Positions 1 to 7,792 are shown, numbered from the stretch's first letter. The stretch: 20,854 nucleotides of DNA from CAYOOT01 sp964405665 (GCA_964405665.1 CAYOOT010000045.1:1-20854), one strand, 5' to 3'. The notes: generated from the sequence alone by a model not told the origin. A program made the numbers and translations.

Positions 1-65
1 GAGACTGAGAACAGAGGAATTTGTACTTGTGGAGAATAGTCAGCACTCTGTGATTTAAAAAAGAT
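1..65. other. Left-edge sequence downstream of ffh, no gene recognised
   Basis: These 65 bases follow the 3' end of ffh. On the minus strand a run of T residues comes just after the ffh stop codon, but I see no GC-rich hairpin in front of it, so I do not call a terminator. A short minus-strand frame could begin at a GTG here and run off the edge, but it resembles no gene I know. The 30S S16 gene that often follows ffh in bacteria is not visible. Confidence 0.4.
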
Positions 66-1430
66 CTACCTCGGAAACCTTGGCCCCCCGCCCATCATCC
101 CAGCAAGATTGCCCATGCCTTTTAGTTGGCTGGGATTGATATTGGCAAATTTTTTCATCATTTTACGCATCATTGTAAATTGCTGCAGGAGTTTATTGAC
201 ATCTTCCACAGAAGTGCCACTACCTTTGGCAATACGCGCTCGGCGCGAGCCATTAATTAGGTCGGAATCATCTCGTTCTTTTTTGGTCATGGAAAGAATT
301 ATTGCCTCGACGCGTTTTAATTCTTTTTCTGCCAAATCTTCATCAATTCCTTTCATTGCTTGCCCCATGCCGGGAACCATTTTCATTAACGAAGACATAG
401 AACCCATTTTCTTGATGCTTTGCATTTGGGCAAGAAAATCATCAAATGTAAATTCGTTCTTTTTAAATTTTTTATGAAGTTTTTTTGCATCTTCGGCACT
501 TACTTGTTTGGAAGCTTTTTCGATCAAACTTAAAACATCACCCATGCCCAAAATTCTAGAGGCCAGACGATCAGGATAAAAAATTTCCAAGGCATCAGTT
601 TTTTCTCCCACACCGATAAACTTAACGGGTTTTCCTGTGACTGATTTAATGGAAAGTGCCGCTCCACCTCGAGCATCGCCATCAAGTTTAGTGAGAATGA
701 GGCCATCTAAATCTAATCTTTCATCAAAGCCTTTGGCAACGTTTACAGCTTCTTGTCCAGTCATCGCATCCACTGCCAACAAAATTTCATGAGGTTGTGT
801 TTCTTCTACGATATCTGCAAGTTCATTCATTAGTTGTTCATCAATTTGTAATCGTCCTGCAGTATCAATAATTAATGTATCGAAACCGGCATTTTGAGCA
901 TGAGTTAATGCTCTCTTGCAAATATCAAGCGGATTTTCATTAACTTGAGAAGGAAATACCTCAACTTCGATGCTTTTACCCAAAGTTTTTAATTGTTCAA
1001 TCGCCGCCGGGCGATAAATATCCACAGAAACTAAAAGAGGTTTGCGCTTTTGTTCCTCAACTAAATGCCGGGCCAATTTGGCTGCAGAAGTTGTTTTTCC
1101 GGAACCTTGCAAACCCACAATCATCATTACCACAGGAGGAGCGAATTTGAGATTTAAAGGAGTATGTTCGCCTAAAATTGCAATTAATTCTTCATTGACG
1201 AATTTAATTACCATTTGCCCAGGACTAAGGCTTTTCTGCACAGCCATTCCTTGCGCTTTCTTTTTTACGTTTTCGCAGAAATCTTTAACAACCTGAAAAT
1301 TTACATCAGCTTCCAATAAAGAAGTGCGAATTTCTTGCATTGCCTGATCGATATCTTGTTCGGAGAGTTTTCCTCGGCCGGTTAGTCGATTAAAAGTAGA
1401 ACTTAATTTTTCACTTAAGGAATCAAACAT
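66..1430 (-). CDS. ffh: Signal recognition particle protein Ffh (SRP54)
   Basis: This is the SRP GTPase. With 4.5S RNA it binds signal sequences on nascent membrane and secreted proteins and delivers the ribosome to FtsY. The 454 residues match the usual bacterial length. The N-terminal four-helix N domain covers about residues 1-90. The GTPase G domain follows, with the P-loop GLQGSGKTT (106-114), DTAGR (189-193), TKLDG (247-251) and GVGE (273-276). The methionine-rich M domain runs from about 300 to the end; its RNA-binding segment includes GSRRAR (394-399) and its tail is rich in Met and Gly. The ATG at 1430 directly abuts the TAG of the upstream epimerase-like gene. A GGAG Shine-Dalgarno lies 8 bases upstream, inside that gene's last codons, so the two are co-transcribed and probably translationally coupled. 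All key motifs are intact. Confidence 0.98.
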   Translation of the reverse strand: MFDSLSEKLSSTFNRLTGRGKLSEQDIDQAMQEIRTSLLEADVNFQVVKDFCENVKKKAQGMAVQKSLSPGQMVIKFVNEELIAILGEHTPLNLKFAPPVVMMIVGLQGSGKTTSAAKLARHLVEEQKRKPLLVSVDIYRPAAIEQLKTLGKSIEVEVFPSQVNENPLDICKRALTHAQNAGFDTLIIDTAGRLQIDEQLMNELADIVEETQPHEILLAVDAMTGQEAVNVAKGFDERLDLDGLILTKLDGDARGGAALSIKSVTGKPVKFIGVGEKTDALEIFYPDRLASRILGMGDVLSLIEKASKQVSAEDAKKLHKKFKKNEFTFDDFLAQMQSIKKMGSMSSLMKMVPGMGQAMKGIDEDLAEKELKRVEAIILSMTKKERDDSDLINGSRRARIAKGSGTSVEDVNKLLQQFTMMRKMMKKFANINPSQLKGMGNLAGMMGGGPRFPR

Positions 1431-1841
1431 CTATAATTCTCCACACAATTCTGTTAACACCCCATTTGTAGATTGGGGATGAATAAAAGCAATATAAAAA
1501 CCTCTGGAGCCGGTTCTGGGAACTGAGTCAATTAAACGAATTCCCAAGTCACTTAGCCTTTTTAATTCGCCACTTACCGATTTAACTTGATAACATAGAT
1601 GATGCAAGCCTTCGCCACGTTTTGTTAAAAAATTTGTAAGTGAAGTGTTACCCGAGAGGGGAGCGAGCAATTCGATTAAGGTATTTTCCAATTGGAGAAA
1701 GGCCAGTTCAATTTTTTGTTCGGCCAAGTTTTCCCTTTCGATAACTTTAAACCCAAAATATTTCTCATAGTGATTTAGGCTGTTTTCGAGGTCTTTTACG
1801 ACATGCCCAATATGGTCTAATTTCCAGAGTTTATTTAACAT
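1431..1841 (-). CDS. VOC-family protein, methylmalonyl-CoA epimerase-like
   Basis: This is a 136-residue vicinal-oxygen-chelate (glyoxalase-fold) protein, most like methylmalonyl-CoA epimerase. That enzyme interconverts (R)- and (S)-methylmalonyl-CoA using a divalent metal in the cytoplasm. Two beta-alpha-beta-beta-beta modules are visible. The expected metal ligands fit family positions: His10 in DHIGHVV, Glu57 in LIELLAP, His80 or His81 in GEGLHHLCY and Glu131 in LTELCGE. The GEGLHH motif is characteristic of the epimerases. No mutase or carboxylase genes are in the window, so the pathway cannot be confirmed; a different VOC isomerase or lyase remains possible. The ATG at 1841 lies about 30 bases after the predicted start of a strong-looking promoter, and the stop codon touches the ffh start. 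Confidence 0.82.
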   Translation of the reverse strand: MLNKLWKLDHIGHVVKDLENSLNHYEKYFGFKVIERENLAEQKIELAFLQLENTLIELLAPLSGNTSLTNFLTKRGEGLHHLCYQVKSVSGELKRLSDLGIRLIDSVPRTGSRGFYIAFIHPQSTNGVLTELCGEL

Positions 1842-1878
1842 TTATATTTCTACAAAGATTTTATCAAGATCGCAGATA

Positions 1879-1908
1879 AGTATAGCTTTTTTGTTGTATT
1901 ATTGTAAA
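1879..1908 (-). promoter_or_regulatory. Sigma70-type promoter for the epimerase-ffh operon
   Basis: Read on the minus strand there is TTTACA (-35, plus-strand 1903-1908), an 18-base spacer and TATACT (-10, plus-strand 1879-1884). Transcription would start near 1872, about 30 bases before the ATG at 1841. Each box differs from consensus at one position. The promoter lies in the short gap between the two divergent operons, and its -35 box sits just upstream of the ldcA ribosome-binding site. It was found by eye and has no experimental support. Confidence 0.6.
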
Positions 1909-1935
1909 CTACCGCACTTTGTTGGGAGTTATATA

Positions 1936-2886
1936 TTGAATAATCTTGTTTATAAAAAAATACCGGCTCTTGTTTCTGGAGACACCATTGGGATTTTCTC
2001 CTCCAGTGCTCCACTTGAAGAATCAAGATTTAAGAAAGGAGTTAGCACCTTAGAATCTCTTGGTTATAAAACTAAGTGTCCACTTGATCCCAGTAAATAT
2101 TATGGAAAATATGATTATGCGTTTTCTTCGGGAAGTATTGAAGAAAGAGCAAATTCTATAAATGAACTTTTTAAAAATCCGGATCTAAAAGTATTGATTG
2201 CCGCCAGGGGAGGAGATGGAGCTTTGGAATTACTCCCTCATTTGGATTTTAAAAGTTTGGCAAAAAATCCAAAGTTAATAGTGGGTTTTTCTGATGTGAC
2301 AGTTTTGCTTTTGCAAGCTATTTCTCAAGCTTCTTTAGTGGCGATTCACGGAACAACAATTGGTTCTTCTTTTGCCGATTATGATAGCGATCCTATTGCT
2401 CAGCAAAATGTAAAAAATCTGCTTCAAATTTGCAGCGATCCCCAATATCGAATTTCAGAGAATGTAAAAATTCTTCGCACTGGCAATGCCGAGGGTAGAA
2501 TAATAGCTGCTAATTTAACAATGCTGCTCTCTGTTTTGGGAACTCCTTGGGATCTAGATTATAAGGATAAAATCTTAGTTTTAGAGGATACAGGAGAGAA
2601 GCCTTATCGGATTTATAGAAATTTATTGCAGTTGAAACTCGCTGGTAAATTTGATGGACTTGCGGCTTTAGTTTTGGGGCGATTTTCTAAAGTAGAAAAT
2701 AATGTCGGACCAACTTTTACAGAAACAATAAATTATTTTATTAAAACACATTTAAGTAAAAGTTCTTTTCCCGTCATTGCCGGTTTGGAAGTTGGCCACC
2801 AGGGAAAAAATCTGCCGTTGCCTCTAGGGTGTCTAGCGAAAATTGCCGGGGATAATTTTAGTACTATCGAAGGAGCTTGTTTTTAG
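1936..2886 (+). CDS. ldcA: LD-carboxypeptidase (muramoyltetrapeptide carboxypeptidase, peptidase family S66)
   Basis: This enzyme removes the terminal D-alanine from murein tetrapeptides in the cytoplasm during peptidoglycan recycling. From the TTG at 1936 the protein has 316 residues, normal for S66. The catalytic triad falls where the family has it: Ser119 in the nucleophile elbow VGFSDVT, Glu217 in LVLEDTGE and His288 in VGHQGKN. As I recall, the Pseudomonas aeruginosa enzyme uses Ser115, Glu217 and His285, almost the same numbering. AARGGDGA (89-96) is another S66 landmark. I chose TTG 1936 because GGGAG (1924-1928) lies 7 bases upstream and the S66 domain begins at once; a TTG at 1891 would add 15 residues without a ribosome-binding site. 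The stop is 5 bases before the next gene, so it is first in an operon with the hydrolase and folC. No signal peptide is seen, in keeping with a cytosolic enzyme. Confidence 0.9.
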   Translation: MNNLVYKKIPALVSGDTIGIFSSSAPLEESRFKKGVSTLESLGYKTKCPLDPSKYYGKYDYAFSSGSIEERANSINELFKNPDLKVLIAARGGDGALELLPHLDFKSLAKNPKLIVGFSDVTVLLLQAISQASLVAIHGTTIGSSFADYDSDPIAQQNVKNLLQICSDPQYRISENVKILRTGNAEGRIIAANLTMLLSVLGTPWDLDYKDKILVLEDTGEKPYRIYRNLLQLKLAGKFDGLAALVLGRFSKVENNVGPTFTETINYFIKTHLSKSSFPVIAGLEVGHQGKNLPLPLGCLAKIAGDNFSTIEGACF

Positions 2887-2891
2887 GATTT

Positions 2892-4073
2892 ATGGAAGTA
2901 ATTGATTGGTCAAAAGTAGATGAAGCTCTAAATAAAGCTGTGATTTCTTATGGAAGTAGAGAAGGCTTCCCGGCTAATATTAAAAGTGCAGTTTCCCCGG
3001 GTGCCGTGCTCTTAGTCGGTCAAGGCGGAGAAGTGCTTTATCAGAAAGCTTTTGGTTATCGTTCGATTCAACCCAATATCACTGTTCTTAAACCGGAGAT
3101 GATTTTTGATATTGCCTCTTTAACCAAGGCGTTAATCACAACAACCATCACGATGCAGCTTGTGGATAAAGGAGATTTGGCTTTAGACAGCCGTTTATCC
3201 CGAATTTTTCAAACTTTTACGACACATGGCAAAGAAGCGATGAATATTTTACATTTGCTCAGCCATACTTCGGGGTTTCCGGCAACTTCTCCCTACTATA
3301 AAACAATTGCGCGTGTGGATAATTCTCGCCGCAGCGGAGTGTTGACAGGTAGAACTGCTTCGGAAATAATTTACAATGAAATTTTTCGCACAAAATTAGA
3401 AAATATGTCGGGAAAAGTTTGCCGATACAGCGACATCGGTTTTATGCTTCTTGGTTATGCTTTAGAAGTTGTTACCGGAACAAGTTTGGACAAGTTGGCA
3501 ATTAAGAATGTGATTAAACCTTTGCGTTTGGCCAATACCGGTTATATCGATTTGGCTTCCATAAAAAACAAAGATGCACAACCGGATTTTGAAATAATTG
3601 TTCCAACTGCACTTTGTCCCTGGAGAGGAAGAGTGCTTTGTGGCGAAGTACATGATGATAATGCCTGGGCGATGGGTGGTGTTGCTGCACATGCGGGAAT
3701 ATTTTCCAATGCCCATGATTTACATCTTTTTGCTAGCGCGATGATTGATAGCTATTATGGAAGAAATGATTTCATTAGTAGTGAAACTGTGAGAAAGTTT
3801 TGGACAATTGCTGGCTTAGATCCGCAAAGCACTTGGGCGCTTGGCTGGGATACGCCAAGTAAACAAGGAAGTAGCTCCGGAAAATATTTTTCTCCGACTA
3901 GTGTCGGACATTTGGGTTTTACTGGTTGCTCGATCTGGATTGATCCTTTACGGGAACTCGATGTAATTCTTTTAACTAATCGCGTGCATCCTTCTACTGA
4001 TAATAATTTAATAAGAGAGTTTCGGCCGGTAATTCATGATTTAGTGATGGATGCGCTTGGTTATGCCAATTAA
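2892..4073 (+). CDS. Serine hydrolase of the beta-lactamase / class C penicillin-binding protein family
   Basis: This 393-residue protein belongs to the serine beta-lactamase-like superfamily (Pfam Beta-lactamase), which includes class C beta-lactamases, DD-peptidases and esterases. The motifs are SxxK at Ser76-Leu-Thr-Lys79 (nucleophile and base), Tyr179-Ser-Asp181 in place of the YxN motif, and HLGFTG (340-345) in place of KTG. The last two are more typical of esterase or peptidase-like members than of true AmpC, so antibiotic hydrolysis should not be assumed. I see no signal peptide or lipobox at the N-terminus, so a cytoplasmic role is likely unless the start is wrong. ATG 2892 was preferred; an AGGA lies only 3 bases upstream and AGGAG (2871-2875) is 16 bases away. 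The gene begins 5 bases after ldcA, which suggests a part in cell-wall peptide recycling (inference). Its end overlaps folC. Confidence 0.85.
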   Translation: MEVIDWSKVDEALNKAVISYGSREGFPANIKSAVSPGAVLLVGQGGEVLYQKAFGYRSIQPNITVLKPEMIFDIASLTKALITTTITMQLVDKGDLALDSRLSRIFQTFTTHGKEAMNILHLLSHTSGFPATSPYYKTIARVDNSRRSGVLTGRTASEIIYNEIFRTKLENMSGKVCRYSDIGFMLLGYALEVVTGTSLDKLAIKNVIKPLRLANTGYIDLASIKNKDAQPDFEIIVPTALCPWRGRVLCGEVHDDNAWAMGGVAAHAGIFSNAHDLHLFASAMIDSYYGRNDFISSETVRKFWTIAGLDPQSTWALGWDTPSKQGSSSGKYFSPTSVGHLGFTGCSIWIDPLRELDVILLTNRVHPSTDNNLIREFRPVIHDLVMDALGYAN

Positions 4074-5403
4074 TTTGCAGGAAGTTGTGAGGGGAAAAAG
4101 GGGATTAGAATATTTTGAAGCACTTCATTCACAGGAGGGACGTAAGTTTGCCCCTTTGGAAACAGCCAGTATCATCTTAGAGCATTTGGGAAATCCTCAA
4201 AATAAAATTAAAGCGATTCATGTTGCCGGAACCAATGGCAAGGGGACTGTTTGTAGCTTACTCTCAGCAATGTTGATTGCCAAAGGCTTTTCTGTCGGTC
4301 AATCCAGCTCTCCTCATTTAATGGATGTTACCGAAAGATGTTTAATTAATGGACGACCAAATTCTTCTGAAGAATTTGGAGAAGCGATAGAAAAAATTGT
4401 AGATATTTGTGAGCGAGAAAATTTATTACCTTCTTATTTTGTCTTGGGAGTAGTGGCTTGTTTTTATGAATTCGCCCGTTTGAATTTAGATTGGATGGTG
4501 ATTGAAGTTGGTCTGGGCGGAGAGCTGGATGCGACAAATCTGATGTTAAAACCAGAAGCTACTGTAATTACAAATATCAGTTTGGATCATACTGAAATTT
4601 TAGGGCAAACTGCCGTGGAGATTTCCCGGAGCAAAGCCGGTATTGCCAAAGCGGGAGTTCCGATGTTTGTCGGCAAGGTTGAAACTGCGGTAGCTTCAGA
4701 GATTGAAAAAATCTGTTTACAACATGCTGCCTTGGTGAATCTTTGGGGAAGAGATTTTAGCTACGATCCTGTCAACTCGAAATTAAAAACTAAGCAGGGC
4801 GAATATAGTTTAATATTGGAAAAATTATTTTTGGAAGGCAAATACCAAAAGGACAATGCGATTTTAGCAGCGGCGGTGATGTCTGCTCTGGGTTTAGAAG
4901 AGAAGTTTATTAATAATGGAATCGCCTCTGCCCGCTGGCCCGGAAGATTGGAATATTTTTATAATATTTTAAATTCTAAGTCTGATCTATTACTTGATGT
5001 TGCTCATAATCCTGGGGGAATGGAAGTTTTAAAGGAATATTTGTTAGAAAAAATTCCGGGAAATTGGAATAAGATAGTTTTGATTATCTCTATTCTAAAG
5101 AGAAAAGACTGGCCGACGATGCTTACTCAGTTAAAAGGGCTTAAAAAAGAGCTTTTAGAAAAAAATGTTACAGTTGATTTTGTTTTTACGAGTTCAGGAC
5201 ATGTTTCTGCTTTAGAACCGGAAATTATGCAGGAATTTTTAGCCGAGGGCAATATTGCTTCAACTGTAGAAAGTGTTTTGCCGGAAGTTTTGGAAAATAT
5301 TTCTTCTAGAACTTTAGTGGTTGTGACTGGCTCCTTATTTCTTGTAGGTAAAATTCGTGAAGATGTTTGTCGGGAGTTTGTTAGTTATCAAAAATCCAGT
5401 TGA
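4063..5403 (+). CDS. folC: Bifunctional folylpolyglutamate synthase / dihydrofolate synthase
   Basis: This Mur-ligase-fold enzyme adds L-glutamate to dihydropteroate and to folates, using ATP. From ATG 4063 it has 446 residues, typical for FolC. Visible landmarks are the P-loop AGTNGKGT (55-62), SSPHL (82-86), the VGLGGELDATN block (149-159), NISLDHTEILG (171-181), SRSKAGI (188-194, with the lysine that family members carbamylate), WPGRLEYF and the C-terminal-domain motif DVAHNPGG (from Asp312). GTNGKGT with DVAHNP is specific for FolC among Mur ligases. ATG 4051 is an alternative start adding four residues; neither start has a strong ribosome-binding site. Both overlap the preceding stop at 4071-4073, so translational coupling is likely. 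The gene is last in its operon and faces the minus-strand ABC gene. Confidence 0.95.
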   Translation: MPINLQEVVRGKRGLEYFEALHSQEGRKFAPLETASIILEHLGNPQNKIKAIHVAGTNGKGTVCSLLSAMLIAKGFSVGQSSSPHLMDVTERCLINGRPNSSEEFGEAIEKIVDICERENLLPSYFVLGVVACFYEFARLNLDWMVIEVGLGGELDATNLMLKPEATVITNISLDHTEILGQTAVEISRSKAGIAKAGVPMFVGKVETAVASEIEKICLQHAALVNLWGRDFSYDPVNSKLKTKQGEYSLILEKLFLEGKYQKDNAILAAAVMSALGLEEKFINNGIASARWPGRLEYFYNILNSKSDLLLDVAHNPGGMEVLKEYLLEKIPGNWNKIVLIISILKRKDWPTMLTQLKGLKKELLEKNVTVDFVFTSSGHVSALEPEIMQEFLAEGNIASTVESVLPEVLENISSRTLVVVTGSLFLVGKIREDVCREFVSYQKSS

Positions 5404-5420
5404 TCAATTGAAAATTAGAT

Positions 5421-5513
5421 GTAGGGGCAGGTCTTCATAAAAACTAACCACGTTAGTTTTTATACTGCCCGGAATATCCAGATAAAACGGGCAGGCACAA
5501 GACCTGCCCCTAC
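5421..5513. repeat. Three-way-junction inverted repeat (MITE- or REP-like element)
   Basis: A perfect 15-bp outer inverted repeat (GTAGGGGCAGGTCTT at 5421-5435, complement at 5499-5513) encloses two further perfect hairpins. One is 12 bp (5437-5448 with 5452-5463, loop CAC). The other is 7 bp (CTGCCCG 5465-5471 with CGGGCAG 5488-5494). Folded, this is a three-way junction with almost no unpaired bases at the joint. It occupies most of the 123-bp gap between the convergent folC and ABC genes and has no coding capacity. Such compact nested palindromes are typical of non-autonomous mobile or REP-type repeats. Copies elsewhere in the genome cannot be checked here. Confidence 0.75.
5437..5463. terminator. 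Possible bidirectional terminator hairpin between folC and the ABC gene
   Basis: A perfect 12-bp stem (ATAAAAACTAAC with its complement) with a 3-base loop lies 34 bases after the folC stop. It contains a five-T run on either strand. The genes on both sides converge here, so a two-way terminator would make sense. The stem is AT-rich and the T run is inside its 3' arm rather than after it, so this is not a textbook intrinsic terminator. The GC-rich 7-bp hairpin and the outer stem next to it could add termination strength. Confidence 0.4.
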
Positions 5514-5526
5514 GTGATTTTATGAA

Positions 5527-7359
5527 TCAAACTTCCTTATTCTCAACCTGTGATTGGTTGCTGGAGTTGGACTTGATATTTCTTTCATAGTCTTCCCAGA
5601 TTCGATACAAATGTCCGCGCGCCTCGATTAATTCGGCGAAAGTTCCATTTTCCAAAACGGCACTGTTAGACATCAGGACTATTCTGTCAAATAAGGGAAT
5701 CAGATTCAGACGGTGACAAGAGGAAATAATGGTTCTGCTGGAGAAATGATAGAGTAATCCCAGAAAAATTTCCTTTTCAGTTTTAGGATCAAGACTGGAA
5801 GTGGGCTCATCAAGCAGCAAGATTTCTTTTTGCTTGGCTCTTAAAAGTCCTCGAGCAATTGCTAAACGTTGTTTTTCTCCTACGGAAAGATTGGAACCGC
5901 GTTGGGCCAAATTACTTTCCAGTCCGTGAGGTAAAGCACTAATAATTTGATCCGCTTTACAAAGTGAGATGAAAAAAGAAATTTCCTTGGGATCAAACTC
6001 ATCTCCCATTGTTAGATTATAGATTGCACTGTCAGAAAAAATTTCCGGTTCCTGAGGAATTAGCAAACAATCATTTACCAAGTCTTCCATGGCAATACTG
6101 CTTTGTAAATCACTGGAAAGGCTATAATTATCAGGAGAAATAATTCCTCCAAAAACTTTTAATAATGTTGTTTTGCCGCTGCCGCTATGTCCGACCAAAG
6201 CTATTTTCTCTCCTCGTTTAAATTCCAAGGAAACATTATTCAGACCGACTTTGTCTCCGCTAATATAAGAAAAGTTTAGTTTTTCAAGCTTAATAGAATT
6301 CCAACTGGGATTATAATCTGTTGTACTACTTTTTTCAGGAATTTTTGCTACCTCTTCAAAAATTTCCGTAGCATCTTCATATGCGGTTGCTGCTTCAATC
6401 ATTGCGCTATAATAGCCAGTAAAAGAACCAATCGCCGTAAAAATTCTATTCAAGTAATCTAATAAAACGTAGACTTGACCAATTTCAATGGGAAGGTTCT
6501 TGTGTTTATGACTAAAGAAATAGATTAAAAGGGAGATGCTAATTACCAAGATATTACCGATGGTGGTGGAGCCCCATTTTAATTCCATTAAAGCGGAAAT
6601 TGAGCGGGAGATCGCCAACCCCTCTTGCTTTTGAGAACTAAGAATTCTATTGGCTGATTTTTCCACACCTAAAGTTTTTACTGTGACGATATTACTTAGG
6701 TAATCAACGCAGATTCTATTTAATTTATTATAAAAGATATTATTTTTTCTAAAACGTGCAGTAAGTTTGGCATTAAAAAATATCATTATGCCAATTGTAA
6801 AAGCGGACATCAGCAGGACATAGGCAGCCACCCAAAAATCTAAAGTAAAAAGCGCAAGACCAGCAAAAATCACCATTACTGTCCCTTCGATTATTTGCCG
6901 GATATAATTACCAATCATTCCCTCAATAGCTCCGGCAGAACGCAGAAGCTTGCTTAAATTTTCTCCAGAATGATGGCCAACGTGCCAACGCAAAGGAAAA
7001 CGCAGCAGATTATAAAAAATCTTGGTAAGAGTCTGCATTTTTGCAGAATACGCGACGATATTTTCAATATAGATCGCATAGTGATGTAACAAGGCACAAA
7101 TTAATCTAAGAGCGGCATAAGCAAGAATGCCTAAGAACATTTTTTTTATAGCCTCATCACTATAACCATATTTTGCAAAAATATTAAGCGTGTAACCAAT
7201 TGTCCAAGGGACAAGAAGATTAAGTAAATTAGAAAGAGTAAATAAGCCTATGAAAAAATAGAATTTTTTTCTTTCATCAAAAGTAGCTACCCAGGCCCCT
7301 TGAATTAGAGCTTTAAAGGATCCTTGGATTTTATTTTTTAGTCTGCTGTTTCTGGACAT
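5527..7359 (-). CDS. Exporter-type ABC half-transporter (MsbA/NdvA-like)
   Basis: This 610-residue protein has a fused membrane domain and ATPase domain and would act as an inner-membrane dimer. The membrane domain covers about residues 30-330, with hydrophobic helices near 33-51, 75-94, 158-175, 177-195 and 267-282. The ATPase domain covers about 355-590 and is complete: Walker A GHSGSGKT (390-397), Q-loop Gln436 in LIPQEPEIF, signature LSVGE (491-495), Walker B LLLDE (514-518), D-loop SSLD and H-loop His549. Members of this group move lipid A, glycans, peptides or drugs. Cyclic beta-1,2-glucan exporters (NdvA/ChvA/Cgt) are of the same architecture, and an NdvB-type synthase is encoded about 5 kb away, so glucan export is an attractive guess, not proven. 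The gene is divergent from the synthase operon. No clear ribosome-binding site precedes the ATG at 7359, so the start is moderately certain. Confidence 0.88.
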   Translation of the reverse strand: MSRNSRLKNKIQGSFKALIQGAWVATFDERKKFYFFIGLFTLSNLLNLLVPWTIGYTLNIFAKYGYSDEAIKKMFLGILAYAALRLICALLHHYAIYIENIVAYSAKMQTLTKIFYNLLRFPLRWHVGHHSGENLSKLLRSAGAIEGMIGNYIRQIIEGTVMVIFAGLALFTLDFWVAAYVLLMSAFTIGIMIFFNAKLTARFRKNNIFYNKLNRICVDYLSNIVTVKTLGVEKSANRILSSQKQEGLAISRSISALMELKWGSTTIGNILVISISLLIYFFSHKHKNLPIEIGQVYVLLDYLNRIFTAIGSFTGYYSAMIEAATAYEDATEIFEEVAKIPEKSSTTDYNPSWNSIKLEKLNFSYISGDKVGLNNVSLEFKRGEKIALVGHSGSGKTTLLKVFGGIISPDNYSLSSDLQSSIAMEDLVNDCLLIPQEPEIFSDSAIYNLTMGDEFDPKEISFFISLCKADQIISALPHGLESNLAQRGSNLSVGEKQRLAIARGLLRAKQKEILLLDEPTSSLDPKTEKEIFLGLLYHFSSRTIISSCHRLNLIPLFDRIVLMSNSAVLENGTFAELIEARGHLYRIWEDYERNIKSNSSNQSQVENKEV

Positions 7360-7417
7360 GACGTTTATGGAAAATAGCCGAGTGCTTCTATCAAAAATTC
7401 ACAATACTGTCTAATAA

Positions 7418-7423
7418 ATTATA
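7418..7423 (-). promoter_or_regulatory. Candidate -10 box upstream of the minus-strand ABC gene
   Basis: Read on the minus strand this is TATAAT, a perfect -10 match, 58 bases before the ATG at 7359. No good -35 box lies at the usual 16-18 base distance, so the assignment rests on the -10 match in AT-rich DNA and is weak. Confidence 0.3.
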
Positions 7424-7601
7424 TTTTAGGTCGTCCTAGCAATTTAAATCTTAAGGGAGAAGTTTCACATGATTATAGTCAGATGAAATTATAATAAAAG
7501 CCAAATCCTTAGGAAAAGAAAGAATTGTCTGGTAAAATACTGCGCAAATATGGTTTATTTGCATACATTTCACTTTGCAAACTATCATACTAAGAATAAG
7601 C

Positions 7602-7738
7602 TTATAAAATTAATAAGTTAGGATGTCTAACTATCGTTGCGAGCGAAGCGAAGCAATCTCCCCGTGTTTACCAAAATTGATATCGCGTAAACACCCGGAG
7701 ATTGCTTCGCTCGCAACGACAGACTGATTATTTTATAA
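7602..7738. repeat. MITE-like imperfect inverted repeat upstream of the synthase operon
   Basis: The core is a long inverted repeat. The left arm 7634-7670 begins TCGTTGCGAGCGAAG; the right arm 7688-7719 is its complement. The arms pair over about 30 bases, apart from an extra CGAAG in the left arm and a two-base CC/GG mismatch, around a loop of about 17 bases. An outer inverted pair, TTATAAAAT (7602-7610) with ATTTTATAA (7730-7738), suggests the whole unit is about 137 bp. No reading frame is present. From memory, GCGAGCGAAGC-type palindromes ending in GCAATCTCC occur scattered in many unrelated bacterial genomes, which fits a non-autonomous mobile repeat; this was not checked. Confidence 0.7.
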
Positions 7739-7744
7739 AGTGCC

Positions 7745-7785
7745 TATACTTATTAAGAAGTTACATTCACTTAATAAATTAAGGA
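7745..7785 (+). promoter_or_regulatory. Candidate -10 box and ribosome-binding site for the 7793 operon
   Basis: TATACT (7745-7750) is a good -10 match immediately outside the inverted repeat. The -35 position would fall in or at the edge of the repeat and is poor. AAGGA (7781-7785) lies 7 bases before TTG 7793 and decides that non-ATG start. The ribosome-binding site is convincing; the promoter is tentative. Confidence 0.45.
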
Positions 7786-7792
7786 CTAGTGT

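Larger units (their letters stand above)
7360..7792. other. 433-bp divergent intergenic region
   Basis: This is the gap between the two divergently transcribed ABC genes. It holds no convincing gene. What I can see is a candidate minus-strand -10 box (7418-7423), a MITE-like inverted repeat (7602-7738), a candidate plus-strand -10 box at 7745-7750 and a good ribosome-binding site (7781-7785). A second plus-strand promoter candidate is TTGCAT (7559-7564), an 18-base spacer and TATCAT (7583-7588); it would put the whole inverted repeat in the leader RNA. The rest is AT-rich sequence with no repeat or RNA gene I recognise. Confidence 0.6.

Noticed and set aside
1..65. An rpsP (ribosomal protein S16) start downstream of ffh
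   Set aside because: No frame here begins like S16, and the stretch is too short to support any gene.
109..477. A plus-strand open frame opposite the 3' part of ffh
   Set aside because: It is the complement of the conserved Ffh M domain and shows no family features.
1891..1935. Upstream TTG start for ldcA adding 15 residues
   Set aside because: No ribosome-binding site precedes it, while TTG 1936 has GGGAG at good spacing and begins right at the conserved domain.
1885..1935. A plus-strand promoter for the ldcA operon
   Set aside because: TATTAT (1897-1902) is a possible -10 box, but the -35 position reads AGATAA and no better pair was found in the short intergenic space, so I do not call it.
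2877..2891. Upstream TTG start for the beta-lactamase-like gene
   Set aside because: AGGAG is only one base before it, too close for initiation, and the extra residues overlap the end of ldcA without adding a signal peptide.
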